Positions 1-7,247 of a DNA stretch of 54,242 nucleotides are shown piece after piece. The notes under the pieces are model-generated. The model saw only the letters and a program-made list of their open reading frames with translations, was not told the origin of the DNA and searched no databases. Position 1 is the first letter of the stretch. Every line of letters starts with the position of its first letter. The position numbers and the translations under genes are program-made. This DNA is from DATELY01 sp035276085 (GTDB taxonomy: Bacteria; Pseudomonadota; Gammaproteobacteria; Steroidobacterales; Steroidobacteraceae), in assembly GCA_035276085.1 (NCBI GenBank), contig DATELY010000252.1, forward strand, positions 1 through 54,242. Direction: 5' to 3'.

Positions 1-734
1 GTCCTCAACAACTGCGCCGCCGCCGCGGCATCTTCTTCCGCCGTGCGCATCGCTTTGACTTGCAGATCGAACTGCCGGCTGAGCTCGATCATGTTGACCA
101 TGGCGTCGGCGATGTTGACGTTGCTCGACTCGAGCACGCCGGAGGCGACGCGCACGCTGGCATCCGCCGGTGCACCGCTGCCGTCGCGTGTGCGAAAGAG
201 ACCGTCTTCACCCCGCGTGAGTTGATCGAGCGGTGGCTTCACGAGCTTGATGCGCCCGACGCTTGCCGTCGTTTCCGGACCTTGACCCAGCGGCACGATC
301 GAAACCGTGCCGTCAGCGGCAACGAGCACGCTGCTGTTCGGCGGGACGCTCAATGGGCCCGAATCGCCGAGCACGGGATGACCCGCACCCGTCATGAGGA
401 CGCCGCTCGGATCCACCCGCAGATCGCCAGCGCGTGTGTATGCCTCGCGTCCATCGGCTGCCTGCACCGCAATCCAACCCTCGCCTTGAATGCCGACATC
501 GAGATCGCGCCCGGTCGACTGCAGCGCGCCCTGCGATTCGTCGAAACCCGTCGTCGCGTTCGTCGCATAAGCACGCGATGCGTAGCCGGAACCTGCCACT
601 GCGCGCGTCTGGAACGCGTTCAAGTCGGCGCGAAACCCCGTCGTGCTCGCATTGGCCAGGTTGTGGTTGTTGGCCGTCTGCGCGCGCAACGTCTCTTTTG
701 CGCCGGACATCGAGATGTAGAGAGAGCGGTCCAT
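1..734 (-). CDS. flgF: Flagellar basal-body rod protein FlgF, 3' end cut by the window
   Basis: FlgF is a proximal rod protein of the flagellar basal body, exported by the flagellar type III apparatus and assembled in the periplasm. The reading frame starts at the ATG at 734-732 (MDRSLYISMSGAKETL) and stays open to base 3 with 244 codons, so only the last few codons are missing. The N-terminus carries the rod signature around NNHNLANASTTGFRADL. The visible end (NMIELSRQFDLQVKAM, then AQLL) is the helical C-terminus typical of rod and hook proteins. It follows flgE in the same direction, 92 bases downstream, with repeat A1 filling the gap. Identity is confident from the sequence type and the gene order B-C-D-E-F. 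Confidence 0.93.
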   Translation of the reverse strand, partial: MDRSLYISMSGAKETLRAQTANNHNLANASTTGFRADLNAFQTRAVAGSGYASRAYATNATTGFDESQGALQSTGRDLDVGIQGEGWIAVQAADGREAYTRAGDLRVDPSGVLMTGAGHPVLGDSGPLSVPPNSSVLVAADGTVSIVPLGQGPETTASVGRIKLVKPPLDQLTRGEDGLFRTRDGSGAPADASVRVASGVLESSNVNIADAMVNMIELSRQFDLQVKAMRTAEEDAAAAAQLLR

Positions 735-750
735 GAGCTACTCGCTGGTT

Positions 751-826
751 GCGGCTTACGGGCTACGGGTTACGGCCAGAATGGAGTTTTTCTTCTGGCC
801 GTAGCCTGTCGCCCGTCCCCCGTTGC
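751..826. repeat. Intergenic hairpin A1 between flgE and flgF
   Basis: Left arm GGCTTACGGGCTACGGG-TTACGGCCAGAA, T-rich loop, right arm TTCTGGCCGTAGCC then degenerate GTCGCCCGT units. Arms consist of ~7-base tandem units. It fills the flgE-flgF gap and could modulate flgF expression or mRNA decay. Confidence 0.75.
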
Positions 827-2044
827 CTATCGAATGTTGATAATCGTCTGCGTCACCGCATCCGCCGTGGAGATCATCTGCGCGTTCGCCTGGAAGTTGC
901 GCTGCGCGGTGATCATGTTCACGAGCTGTTCGGTGAGATCGACGTTGGAAGCTTCCAATGCGCCCGACTGAATCAAGCCGAAGCCGGAGTTACCGGCCTG
1001 ACCGCGCAGCGCTTGGCCGGAAGAGAATGTTTCAGCCCAGTTGGTATCGCCGAGCTGCAACAGTCCCTGCGGGTTCGCGAAGTTCGCCATCGCGACCTGT
1101 CCGAGTGCCAGCGAGCGGCCGTTCGTGAAGCGTGCCTGCACCATGCCGGTGGAATCGATGTCGATGCCGATCAAGCGGCCGGTGGTGTACCCGTCCTGCG
1201 TGATGCTGTTGACGTTGAACGTCGAGCCGTATTGCGTCGTCTCGGAGAAGTCGAACGTGAAGTTCATGGGCGCAGCGCCCGTTGCCGGCGTGTACGTCGG
1301 GAACGTGATCTGACCGCCGGCGGGAGACGTCAGCGCGCCCGTGTTCGAATACTGCAGTGTCTGCGCAGTGCCGACGGCGGCGCCATCCACATACAACCGC
1401 GTCGTCCACTCGTTGGGATTCGCAGTCTTGCTGAAGTACATCGTGCCGGTGTGTGCTGCGCCGAGCGAGTCGTACATCGTCAGCGACGTCGCGCGGTTGT
1501 AGCTCGTCGGCACGGCTGGATCGAACGGCGTCGTCGTGGGCTGGGCCGCATTCGCCGGCAGATTCAGCACGAGATCCGCATTCGTCGTGGCATTCGGCGC
1601 GCTTTCGCTCGTCACGAGCTGGATGTCGGAGAGCGCACCGGTATTGAAGCCACCCGTCGACACCGGCGGATACGCCTGCAGGCGCTGGTTCTTGCTGTTC
1701 ACAATGTAACCGTCGCGATCGACCTGGAAGGCACCTGCGCGCGTGTACGCCAGCGCGCCGGCATCGCTCAGCACGAAGAAGCCCTGTCCGCTGACGGCCA
1801 GATCGAGGCTGTTATCCGTGAAATCGATGTTGCCCTGGGTGAACTGCTGCGCGACGTTGGCGACGCGCACACCGTTGCCGGACTGCGCGGAGCTCACGCC
1901 CTGCGGCGACACCGAGAACAACTCGGCGAACTCGGTGCGCGAGCCCTTGAAGCCGGTGGTCGCGGTATTGGCGATGTTGTTCGCAGTGACGTTCAAGTCC
2001 GCAGATGCTGCGTTCAAGCCGCTCAATGCAAGACGGAAAGGCAT
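827..2044 (-). CDS. flgE: Flagellar hook protein FlgE
   Basis: FlgE polymerises into the extracellular hook that joins rod to filament. The 405-residue product has the usual length. Residues 1-40 (MPFRLALSGLNAASADLN, then NNIANTATTGFKGSRTEF) are the flagellar rod/hook N-terminal motif. The C-terminus (EQLVNMITAQRNFQANAQM, ending TIINIR) is the conserved helix that packs against it. The middle (about residues 80-340) is the variable hook domain. The ATG at 2044 has GGAG about 8 bases upstream. It lies between flgD and flgF, flanked by repeats B1 (upstream) and A1 (downstream). Expression is expected from the sigma54 promoter in front of flgB unless the intergenic palindromes attenuate it. Confidence 0.96.
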   Translation of the reverse strand: MPFRLALSGLNAASADLNVTANNIANTATTGFKGSRTEFAELFSVSPQGVSSAQSGNGVRVANVAQQFTQGNIDFTDNSLDLAVSGQGFFVLSDAGALAYTRAGAFQVDRDGYIVNSKNQRLQAYPPVSTGGFNTGALSDIQLVTSESAPNATTNADLVLNLPANAAQPTTTPFDPAVPTSYNRATSLTMYDSLGAAHTGTMYFSKTANPNEWTTRLYVDGAAVGTAQTLQYSNTGALTSPAGGQITFPTYTPATGAAPMNFTFDFSETTQYGSTFNVNSITQDGYTTGRLIGIDIDSTGMVQARFTNGRSLALGQVAMANFANPQGLLQLGDTNWAETFSSGQALRGQAGNSGFGLIQSGALEASNVDLTEQLVNMITAQRNFQANAQMISTADAVTQTIINIR

Positions 2045-2088
2045 GGGATGACTCCGGAGGTAAGAGGTTATGCAATGCGTTGCTGAAG

Positions 2089-2190
2089 TGGTCGGTCGGC
2101 TTGCTGGCGAGCTGGCATGCTGGCCAGAAAGGTTTCCGGGCGGGCCAGTGCCTTCTGGCCAACCGACCAGCTAGCCAGCAAGCCCATTGT
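2089..2190. repeat. Palindromic element B1 between flgD and flgE
   Basis: Core palindrome of family B without the outer terminal repeats: TTGCTGGCGAGCTGGC and GGCCAGAAAGG on the left pair with CCTTCTGGCCAA and CCAGCTAGCCAGCAA on the right. It is related to the centres of B2 and B3. Confidence 0.7.
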
Positions 2191-2227
2191 TCGATGCGTG
2201 ACAAGTTCTGAATTCATGCCGGCCCGC

Positions 2228-2908
2228 TCACATCACGCGGCGCACTTGCGCGAGGGGTATCGAGCCGAGGGCTGCCGTGTTCAACATCAGCCCCGCACCT
2301 TTGGGATCGATCGTGACGCTGGCCACGCGCGTGGCGACCAGCGGACTCAAGGATTCTGATTCGCCGCCGACGTTGGCCACGATTTCCAGGCTGTAGTCGC
2401 CTGCGGGGACGCGCTCACCGAGGTCGTCGGTGCCGTCCCAGCTGAAATCGTTCAAGCCGGCGTTCGTGGTCAATGGGATGCGGCGCACGAGCTGCCCGGC
2501 ATCATCGAGCACGTTCAACTGTGCCGCGGACGTGTTGCTTGGCATGTCGACCGTGCCGTTGATGGAATCGGTTGCACCGAGGTTGATATCGCTCTGTTCG
2601 ACGAGCACGTCGCGGCCCACCATCGTTGCGCCATCGAGCACTTGCGATGCGCGCATCGAGTCGGACAGCGTGGTGAATGCGTTCTGCATTTCCTGAATGC
2701 CGGACACCGTGCCGAACTGTGCGAGCTGGCCGAGGAACTGGCTGGGATCCATGGCCTTGAACGGGTCCTGATTCTTCAGCTGCGCGATCATGAGCTGCAG
2801 GAATTCGCCCTGGCCCAGTTCATCTTTGGGCTTGGCAGCGTTCGGTGCGCCGTTGGTCTTTCCTGCGGCGCTCGAGCTGTTGGCGTTGATGATGTCGGCG
2901 ATGGACAT
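2228..2908 (-). CDS. flgD: Hook-capping protein FlgD
   Basis: FlgD is the scaffold that caps the growing hook and lets FlgE assemble. The 226-residue product shows the conserved N-terminal segment (GEFLQLMIAQLKNQDPFKAM, about residues 34-53, then DPSQFLGQLAQFGTV) and the C-terminal FlgD Ig/tudor-like part with FSWDGTDDLGERVPAGDY near residues 153-170. The start ATG at 2908 begins MSIADIINANSS. It sits between flgC and flgE on the same strand. The upstream gap carries an inverted pair of family C repeats and the downstream gap carries repeat B1. The alanine/serine-rich linker before residue 30 is normal for the family. Confidence 0.95.
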   Translation of the reverse strand: MSIADIINANSSSAAGKTNGAPNAAKPKDELGQGEFLQLMIAQLKNQDPFKAMDPSQFLGQLAQFGTVSGIQEMQNAFTTLSDSMRASQVLDGATMVGRDVLVEQSDINLGATDSINGTVDMPSNTSAAQLNVLDDAGQLVRRIPLTTNAGLNDFSWDGTDDLGERVPAGDYSLEIVANVGGESESLSPLVATRVASVTIDPKGAGLMLNTAALGSIPLAQVRRVM

Positions 2909-2945
2909 GGTCGATCCTCGTTAGAGAGCGGCGGCGTGGGTGAGA

Positions 2946-3054
2946 GCCCCCACCCCAGCCTTCCCCCGCTGCGCAAGGGAGGGAGTCGGAGAAGCAGCGC
3001 CGATTATTCCGGCCCCCTCCCCTGCGCAGCGGGGGAGGGTTGGGGTGGGGGCAA
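2946..3054. repeat. Inverted pair of family C repeats between flgC and flgD
   Basis: A forward unit (2946-2984, CCCCCACCCCAGCCTTCCCC-CGCTGCGCAAGG) faces a reverse unit (3013-3054, CCCTCCCCTGCGCAGCGG-GGGAGGGTTGGGGTGGGGG) with 28 bases between. The two can pair into one long hairpin and each also folds alone. Confidence 0.75.
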
Positions 3055-3083
3055 GCACTTGGTATGCAGCAGCGTTCATCGCA

Positions 3084-3497
3084 TCACTGTCCCAACCGCA
3101 ACGTCGCCAACATCAGATCCTTCGCCGTATTCATCACTTCCACGTTGTTCTGATAGGCGCGCGAGGCGGAGATCATGTCCACCATCTCTTCCACCACGTT
3201 CACGTTCGGCGCGAACACGTAGCCATCGGCATTGGCGAGTGGATTGCCTGGCTCATAACGCGCCGCCGGCGCAGCCTGGTTCTCCACGATCGATTGAACG
3301 GAGACACCGTTCGTCGTCGCGTTCTTGCCGAGCCCGGCCCGCACGGCTTCGAACACCGGATGCTTCGCCTTGTAAACCGCGTTGGCATCGCCGCTCACGC
3401 TGTCGGCATTGGCCAGGTTGCTGGCGACGGTGTTCAAGCGCACCGATTGCGCGCTCATGCCGGAGCCGGCGACGTCGAAGATCTTGAATGAGGACAT
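3084..3497 (-). CDS. flgC: Flagellar basal-body rod protein FlgC
   Basis: FlgC is a proximal rod subunit. The 137-residue product matches the usual size. MSSFKIFDVAGSGMSAQSVR and LNTVASNLANADSV form the N-terminal rod motif. PNVNVVEEMVDMISASRAYQ followed by NNVEVMNTAKDLML is the diagnostic FlgC C-terminus. The ATG at 3497 has the purine-rich GGAGGTTCC shortly upstream. It is second in the flgBCDEF operon, 104 bases after flgB, with repeat A2 in between. Confidence 0.96.
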   Translation of the reverse strand: MSSFKIFDVAGSGMSAQSVRLNTVASNLANADSVSGDANAVYKAKHPVFEAVRAGLGKNATTNGVSVQSIVENQAAPAARYEPGNPLANADGYVFAPNVNVVEEMVDMISASRAYQNNVEVMNTAKDLMLATLRLGQ

Positions 3498-3511
3498 TGG
3501 AACCTCCGGTT

Positions 3512-3598
3512 GGTTACGGGTTACGGGCTACGGGCTACGGGTTACGGCCAGAAAACGCGGCCTCTGGCCGTTGCCCGTTTGCCGTTGCCCGTTTGCCA
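3512..3598. repeat. Intergenic hairpin A2 between flgB and flgC
   Basis: Left arm is about five tandem 7-base units GGGTTAC/GGGCTAC ending ACGGCCAGAA. Right arm is CTCTGGCCGTTGCCCGTTTG followed by further GTTGCCC units. It occupies the whole flgB-flgC gap. Confidence 0.75.
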
Positions 3599-3601
3599 TC
3601 G

Positions 3602-4003
3602 TCATTGGCCCGTGATCGCGGTCAGCAGTCCACGAAACTTGGATGACAGGAAATTCAGCGTGGCCTGGTAGCGCACGCCGTTTTCTGCGAAAGCAGCCTG
3701 TTCGAGCTGCACATCCACCGTGTTGCCGTCGAGAGAAGGTGCGAGCGGCGTTCGATACTTCAGCTCGCCGCCGGTACCGTTGAGCGCGTTGTTCGCCGCG
3801 ATGTGCCCCGTGCTCGTGGTTGCCATGCGCACGGGAGCATCGGCACCGCCTGCTTGTGCGAGCGCTTGTTTGAAGTCCAGGTCGCGCGCTTTGAAGTTCG
3901 GCGTGTCTGCGTTGGCCAGATTCGATGCCAGCAACTCGGTTCGTTGCGAGCGCAACTTGAGTGCGCTCGCATGGATGCCGAGATAGGAATCGAGTTTGTT
4001 CAT
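3602..4003 (-). CDS. flgB: Flagellar basal-body rod protein FlgB
   Basis: FlgB is the first rod subunit, at the base of the proximal rod. The 133-residue product has the FlgB N-terminus (MNKLDSYLGIHASALKLRSQ, then SNLANADTPNFKARDLDF) and the C-terminal motif QAAFAENGVRYQATLNFL. I chose the ATG at 4003 by family alignment. An in-frame ATG at 4024 (MFLTVQA before it) is also possible and lies only about 20 bases from the predicted transcription start. It is the first gene behind the sigma54 promoter at 4055-4069 and heads the rod/hook operon. Confidence 0.94.
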   Translation of the reverse strand: MNKLDSYLGIHASALKLRSQRTELLASNLANADTPNFKARDLDFKQALAQAGGADAPVRMATTSTGHIAANNALNGTGGELKYRTPLAPSLDGNTVDVQLEQAAFAENGVRYQATLNFLSSKFRGLLTAITGQ

Positions 4004-4054
4004 GGCTTGCACCGTCAGAAACATGACTGCGGCCAGTCGTTGCGACGGAGCAGA

Positions 4055-4069
4055 GCAAGGTGCGTGCCA
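4055..4069 (-). promoter_or_regulatory. Sigma54 (RpoN) promoter of the flgB operon
   Basis: Read on the minus strand this is TGGCAC-GCACC-TTGC, an exact match to the -24/-12 consensus TGGCAC-N5-TTGC. The predicted transcription start is near 4044, 20-41 bases before the two candidate flgB start codons. It implies RpoN plus an enhancer-binding activator of the FleQ/FlrC type, as in Pseudomonas and Vibrio flagellar cascades. The activator is not in this window. Confidence 0.85.
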
Positions 4070-4264
4070 CAGCCCTGTAATTGAGAACCACGTCGCGCTC
4101 AGGTGCCCGACGGACGTATCGCTGCCTGCGAAAGCACATCGGAGCGGCAACTGTTTGCCGGCCGCGCGGCAATGTTGCGGGCGCGTTGCCGTACGCCTTT
4201 CCATGAGTTCGTCCCGCGCGCGCGCAAAGTGCGATGCGTTCGCTGTTTCGCGCCTGCTGCGCAA

Positions 4265-4279
4265 TGGCATACCGGGTGC
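4265..4279 (+). promoter_or_regulatory. Candidate sigma54 promoter of flgA
   Basis: TGGCAT-ACCGG-GTGC keeps the invariant GG and GC at the correct 10-base spacing but deviates at two other consensus positions. It would start transcription near 4291, about 39 bases before flgA. The match is weaker than for the divergent flgB promoter. The 4004-4329 gap between flgB and flgA is otherwise a divergent promoter region with no gene seen. Confidence 0.5.
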
Positions 4280-4329
4280 CGCAATTGCGTGACGTCAATG
4301 AATTCGATCGTTCCGAACTCACTACTGAT

Positions 4330-5034
4330 ATGACGAGCCTCATTCCGCTTCTGATGACCATCGCAGCCGCCACGACGGGCGATGCCGCGAAGGCAATGGC
4401 CACGACGCAATCGCTGGATGCGATTCGCGAGACGGCGATGGCCCACGTACGCACGCTGCTGCCGCCCACCAGCGGCACGTACTACGTCACCGCCGGTGCG
4501 CTCGATTCGCGCCTGCGCCTGACACCGTGCGCGGAGCCGCTGGATGCGTTCGTGTCATCGAACAACATCAGCGGTCCGCATGCGACCGTCGGCGTGCGCT
4601 GCAAGGCACCTGAAACATGGACCGTGTACATCCCCGTGAATATCGAGAGCGAAGCGCCGGTGCTCGTCCTGCGTCACGGCGCCGCGCGCGGTGCGCAACT
4701 CAGCGCCGCGGATGTCGAGATCCAGGTGCGGCGGCTACCCGGCGTGGGTTCGCGTTATGTGGCTGATCTCGGGAGCCTCGAAGGCCGGCGCCTGAAGCGC
4801 TCGCTGCCTGCGGGCAATCCGTTGACGCCGGACATGCTCGTGCAGGATGTGGTCGTGCGCCGCGGTCAGCGCGTGATCCTGCTCGCGACGACCGAGAACT
4901 TCGAGATCCGCGCACAGGGCACGGCATTGAGCGATGGACACTCGGCTCAGCGCATTCGCGTGCAGAACGACAGCTCGAACAAGGTGGTCGAGGGGATCGT
5001 CGAGAGTGGGGAGGTGGTGAGAGTTGCCCCGTAG
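4330..5034 (+). CDS. flgA: Flagellar P-ring assembly chaperone FlgA
   Basis: FlgA is a periplasmic chaperone needed to build the P ring around the rod. From the ATG at 4330 the product is 234 residues. It starts with a signal-peptide-like segment (MTSLIPLLMTIAAATTGDAA) and continues with the SAF/FlgA fold (RLRLTPCAEPLDAF near 60, then VGVRCKAPETWTVYIPVNI). The C-terminus (GHSAQRIRVQNDSSNKVVEG) is typical. The frame is open further upstream to 4234, but those codons precede the signal peptide and overlap the putative promoter, so the shorter start is preferred. It is divergent from flgB. Repeat A3 follows its stop codon. Confidence 0.92.
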   Translation: MTSLIPLLMTIAAATTGDAAKAMATTQSLDAIRETAMAHVRTLLPPTSGTYYVTAGALDSRLRLTPCAEPLDAFVSSNNISGPHATVGVRCKAPETWTVYIPVNIESEAPVLVLRHGAARGAQLSAADVEIQVRRLPGVGSRYVADLGSLEGRRLKRSLPAGNPLTPDMLVQDVVVRRGQRVILLATTENFEIRAQGTALSDGHSAQRIRVQNDSSNKVVEGIVESGEVVRVAP

Positions 5035-5118
5035 CGGCCAACGGCTGACGGCAAACAGCCAACGGCCGGAGATTCAAGGGCCTCCTCTGGCCGTTCGCCG
5101 TGAGCCGTTGGCCGTTCT
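5035..5118. repeat. Intergenic hairpin A3 after flgA
   Basis: Left arm of GCCAACGGCTGACGGCAAAC-type units ending GGCCGGAG; right arm CTCTGGCCGTTCGCCGTGAG, CCGTTGGCCGTT. It begins right at the flgA stop. A terminator role is possible but there is no T-run. Confidence 0.7.
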
Positions 5119-5217
5119 CCGCGCAAAATCCCGCCAACTTTCCGTCACTTAACTTATGCGGCAAATTCCTCAGGGCATCCCCTAGGCCGCCCTTAAGACC
5201 GTCCACGAGTGCGGTGC

Positions 5218-5244
5218 TAAAGTTCTCAGAAATGCTGCCGTTAT
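5218..5244 (+). promoter_or_regulatory. Sigma28 (FliA) promoter of flgM
   Basis: TAAAGTTC, an 11-base spacer, then GCCGTTAT closely matches the FliA consensus TAAAGTTT-N11-GCCGATAA. The predicted start lies near 5254, 20 bases before the flgM start codon. A sigma28 promoter on the anti-sigma28 gene is the classical feedback loop of flagellar regulation. Confidence 0.85.
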
Positions 5245-5274
5245 AGGGTTCAAGGCAGCTATAGGAGAGCTGAC

Positions 5275-5577
5275 GTGACGAACAAAATCGGTGGCTTCGA
5301 CAATCGCCCGGTGCGCGTGAGCACGGACCACAAGGTCTCTCGCTCCGATGACACCGTTGCAAGCCCCGCCGGCACGAGCAATGCATCAGACCCGGTGCGC
5401 ATCACGGATCAAGCCAAACAATTGGCGGCGCTGGAACAGGCGATCAAGGGCATGCCCGCGATCGACGAAGCCCGCGTGGCAGAGGTGCGCCGTGCCATCG
5501 ACGAGGGTCGCTACGAGGTGAATGCCGAGCGCATCGCCGACAAGCTGATCTGCGCCGAGCGCGACTTGCTGGGTTGA
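5275..5577 (+). CDS. flgM: Anti-sigma28 factor FlgM
   Basis: FlgM binds and holds FliA (sigma28) inactive until the hook is finished and FlgM is exported. The 100-residue product has a disordered, polar N-terminal half (GGFDNRPVRVSTDHKVSR). Its C-terminal helical sigma-binding part reads EARVAEVRRAIDEGRYEVNA and ERIADKLICAERDLL, the family hallmark. The start is a GTG at 5275 with AGGAGA at 5263-5268, six bases away. It is followed 32 bases later by flgN, which should be co-transcribed. Confidence 0.93.
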   Translation: MTNKIGGFDNRPVRVSTDHKVSRSDDTVASPAGTSNASDPVRITDQAKQLAALEQAIKGMPAIDEARVAEVRRAIDEGRYEVNAERIADKLICAERDLLG

Positions 5578-5609
5578 TACGTCGTTCGAATTGATCGAGG
5601 TCGAGCATC

Positions 5610-6095
5610 GTGCAGGCATCTGTGTGTCGTGAGCAGTTGGACAAACTCATTGCGGCTGAGACCGAGGTGCTCGCGCGCCTGGAACAACTGCTCGGCCAGG
5701 AACACGAAATCATCCGCAACAACGACATCGATGCCTTGGATCGCGCCGGCGATGCGCGCCAGGCCTGCATCGTCGAGCTCGCGCGCATCCAGGACGAGCG
5801 GCGCACCTTGTGCCGGATGCTGGATATGCCTACCGATCCGCAAGGCATCGAGCGCCTGCTGCAGTGGTGCGATCCCTCCAGCCACTTGCAGAAGAGCTGG
5901 GCTGCGTGCGCCGATCGTGCGCGCCGCTGTCGCGATGCGAACGAGCGCAATGGCGCCCTCGTCAGCGCGCGGCTGAAACGAGTCGAAGGCCTGCTCGGCG
6001 CGATCACTGGCCGTCCGGCTTCGAATCCCCTCTACTCCGCGAGCGGCAGCACGCACAACGTGCGCGCGGGACAATTGCTGGCGACGAAGGTTTAG
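5610..6095 (+). CDS. flgN: Flagellar export chaperone FlgN
   Basis: FlgN is the cytoplasmic export chaperone for hook-filament junction proteins FlgK and FlgL. The 161-residue product is predicted all-helical. It has the FlgN-type N-terminus with E-rich helices (LIAAETEVLARLEQLLGQEH) and a cysteine-containing central part (LLQWCDPSSHLQKSWAACAD). The start is a GTG at 5610. Position directly after flgM, as in many gamma- and betaproteobacteria, supports the call because sequence conservation in this family is low. The gene converges on the SMR transporter. Confidence 0.85.
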   Translation: MQASVCREQLDKLIAAETEVLARLEQLLGQEHEIIRNNDIDALDRAGDARQACIVELARIQDERRTLCRMLDMPTDPQGIERLLQWCDPSSHLQKSWAACADRARRCRDANERNGALVSARLKRVEGLLGAITGRPASNPLYSASGSTHNVRAGQLLATKV

Positions 6096-6139
6096 TCAGG
6101 CCATCGCGGCATGGATGCCGGGCACACGAATCAGCTCGA

Positions 6140-6472
6140 TCAGTGCACCAGGCTCTTGGAGAACAGATTCAGCACCATCACACCGGCAACGATCAACGTG
6201 ATGCCGATGATCGCCGCTGCATCGAGCTTCTGGCCGAAGAGCAGCCAGCCGATGGCCGAGATCAGAACGATTCCCACGCCCGACCAGATCGCATACGCAA
6301 CGCCAAGGGGAATGGCACGCAGCGTGAGCGCCAGGAAGTAGAACGCCAGTCCGTAGCCGGCAATCACGACGATGGATGGCCACAGCCGGGTGAAGCCATC
6401 GCTTGCTTTCAGAGCTGAGGTTGCGATGACCTCTGAGACGATGGCGGCTGCGAGCAAGAGCCAGTTCTTCAT
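6140..6472 (-). CDS. Small multidrug resistance (SMR/EmrE-type) efflux protein
   Basis: A 110-residue inner-membrane proton-coupled exporter of quaternary cations, with four hydrophobic helices. The membrane-embedded glutamate expected near position 14 is present (AAAIVSEVIATSALKAS). The helix-3 signature AYAIWSGVGIVLISAIGWLL is of the EmrE/QacE drug-exporter type rather than the guanidinium-exporter type. The ATG at 6472 has GGAG six bases upstream. It stands alone, converging on flgN. The substrate cannot be read from sequence. Confidence 0.9.
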   Translation of the reverse strand: MKNWLLLAAAIVSEVIATSALKASDGFTRLWPSIVVIAGYGLAFYFLALTLRAIPLGVAYAIWSGVGIVLISAIGWLLFGQKLDAAAIIGITLIVAGVMVLNLFSKSLVH

Positions 6473-6527
6473 CGGATCTCCAGGAAATATGAGCGGTCAC
6501 ATCCAGGCTTGGCTCCGCTCTGGAGGA

Positions 6528-6908
6528 CTATCCGGTGGGCCACTCGGTCAAGGACAGACCGTTGCGGTCAGGATCGAGAAACCACGCCACCAATGCGCCG
6601 GAAGGCGACTTCCATATGCCCATCTCGTCCTGTGCGAGACCCGCGTATCGCTCGAATCGAATGCCCTTGCTCGTCAGCGCCCGGATCTGAGCACGGATAT
6701 CAGTCACTCGCCAGCCTAGCGCAGTGTGCTTGGCCGGCGTGAGCTCCTGGACCTTCTGTATACGCAGCATCGTTCCGTTCGCGTCGAAGGCCAACGCGAA
6801 CTGACTATCTTCGACCAGGGTGAGATCCAGCAGGTCTGCGTAGAAGCGCTTCGCCGCCTCGGGGTTCTTGGTCGCAACGAAACAGATGAGCTCGGCACTA
6901 TTCAGCAT
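6528..6908 (-). CDS. VOC-superfamily (glyoxalase/dioxygenase-fold) protein
   Basis: A 126-residue single-module VOC-fold protein. NPEAAKRFYADLLDLTLVED is the usual beta-alpha-beta start and GIWKSPSGALVAWFLDPDRN, ending LSLTEWP, the usual last strand. Such proteins use a divalent metal for isomerisation, dioxygenation or antibiotic binding, but metal ligands are not obvious here (the strand that often carries His reads ICFVATKNP). The ATG at 6908 has GGAGG five bases upstream. Function is unassigned. Confidence 0.8.
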   Translation of the reverse strand: MLNSAELICFVATKNPEAAKRFYADLLDLTLVEDSQFALAFDANGTMLRIQKVQELTPAKHTALGWRVTDIRAQIRALTSKGIRFERYAGLAQDEMGIWKSPSGALVAWFLDPDRNGLSLTEWPTG

Positions 6909-6991
6909 GAATGCCTCCGCAATTTGACTTGATGGGCAACGAACACGACGGCAGCGGCGGTTGAAGCGAGATATTGCGTCTTATCGCCTCG

Positions 6992-7192
6992 CTAACAGGG
7001 ATAACAGTCCTTGATGTGATCGTTGTAATAACGGCCCTTCGACTGCGCCGACATCAACCCGCGATATACCGCTTCCGGTACGCCACAAAAATCGTACTCA
7101 TTGCCTCCGGTGAATCGGATCCGCATTCGCGCGGCTGACGGATCGTAGCCGACCGCTTCAATCGCAGAAGAGTTGACTGGTGTCATGTTCAC
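6992..7192 (-). CDS. KTSC-domain small protein
   Basis: A 66-residue protein made of one KTSC domain: VNSSAIEAVGYDPSAARMRI, then FTGGNEYDFCGVPEAVYRGL and the C-terminal SKGRYYNDHIKDCYPC. KTSC proteins are widespread small proteins of unknown or nucleic-acid-linked function, also found fused to lysyl-tRNA synthetase-like or phage proteins. The GTG at 7192 has GGGAGAG about eight bases upstream. An in-frame ATG at 7186 is the alternative. Confidence 0.75.
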   Translation of the reverse strand: MNMTPVNSSAIEAVGYDPSAARMRIRFTGGNEYDFCGVPEAVYRGLMSAQSKGRYYNDHIKDCYPC

Positions 7193-7247
7193 GCGACTGT
7201 CTCTCCCTGTACCCAGTCGGAACCGAGCTTTCGCAATGCCGGCGAAG

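Noticed and set aside
749..2086. A 445-codon plus-strand frame opposite flgE
   Set aside because: Composition of a shadow frame, and flgE is unambiguous on the minus strand.
5035..5118. A3 as a simple Rho-independent terminator of flgA
   Set aside because: The stem is long and built from tandem units and no T-tract follows; it fits the repeat family better than a dedicated terminator.
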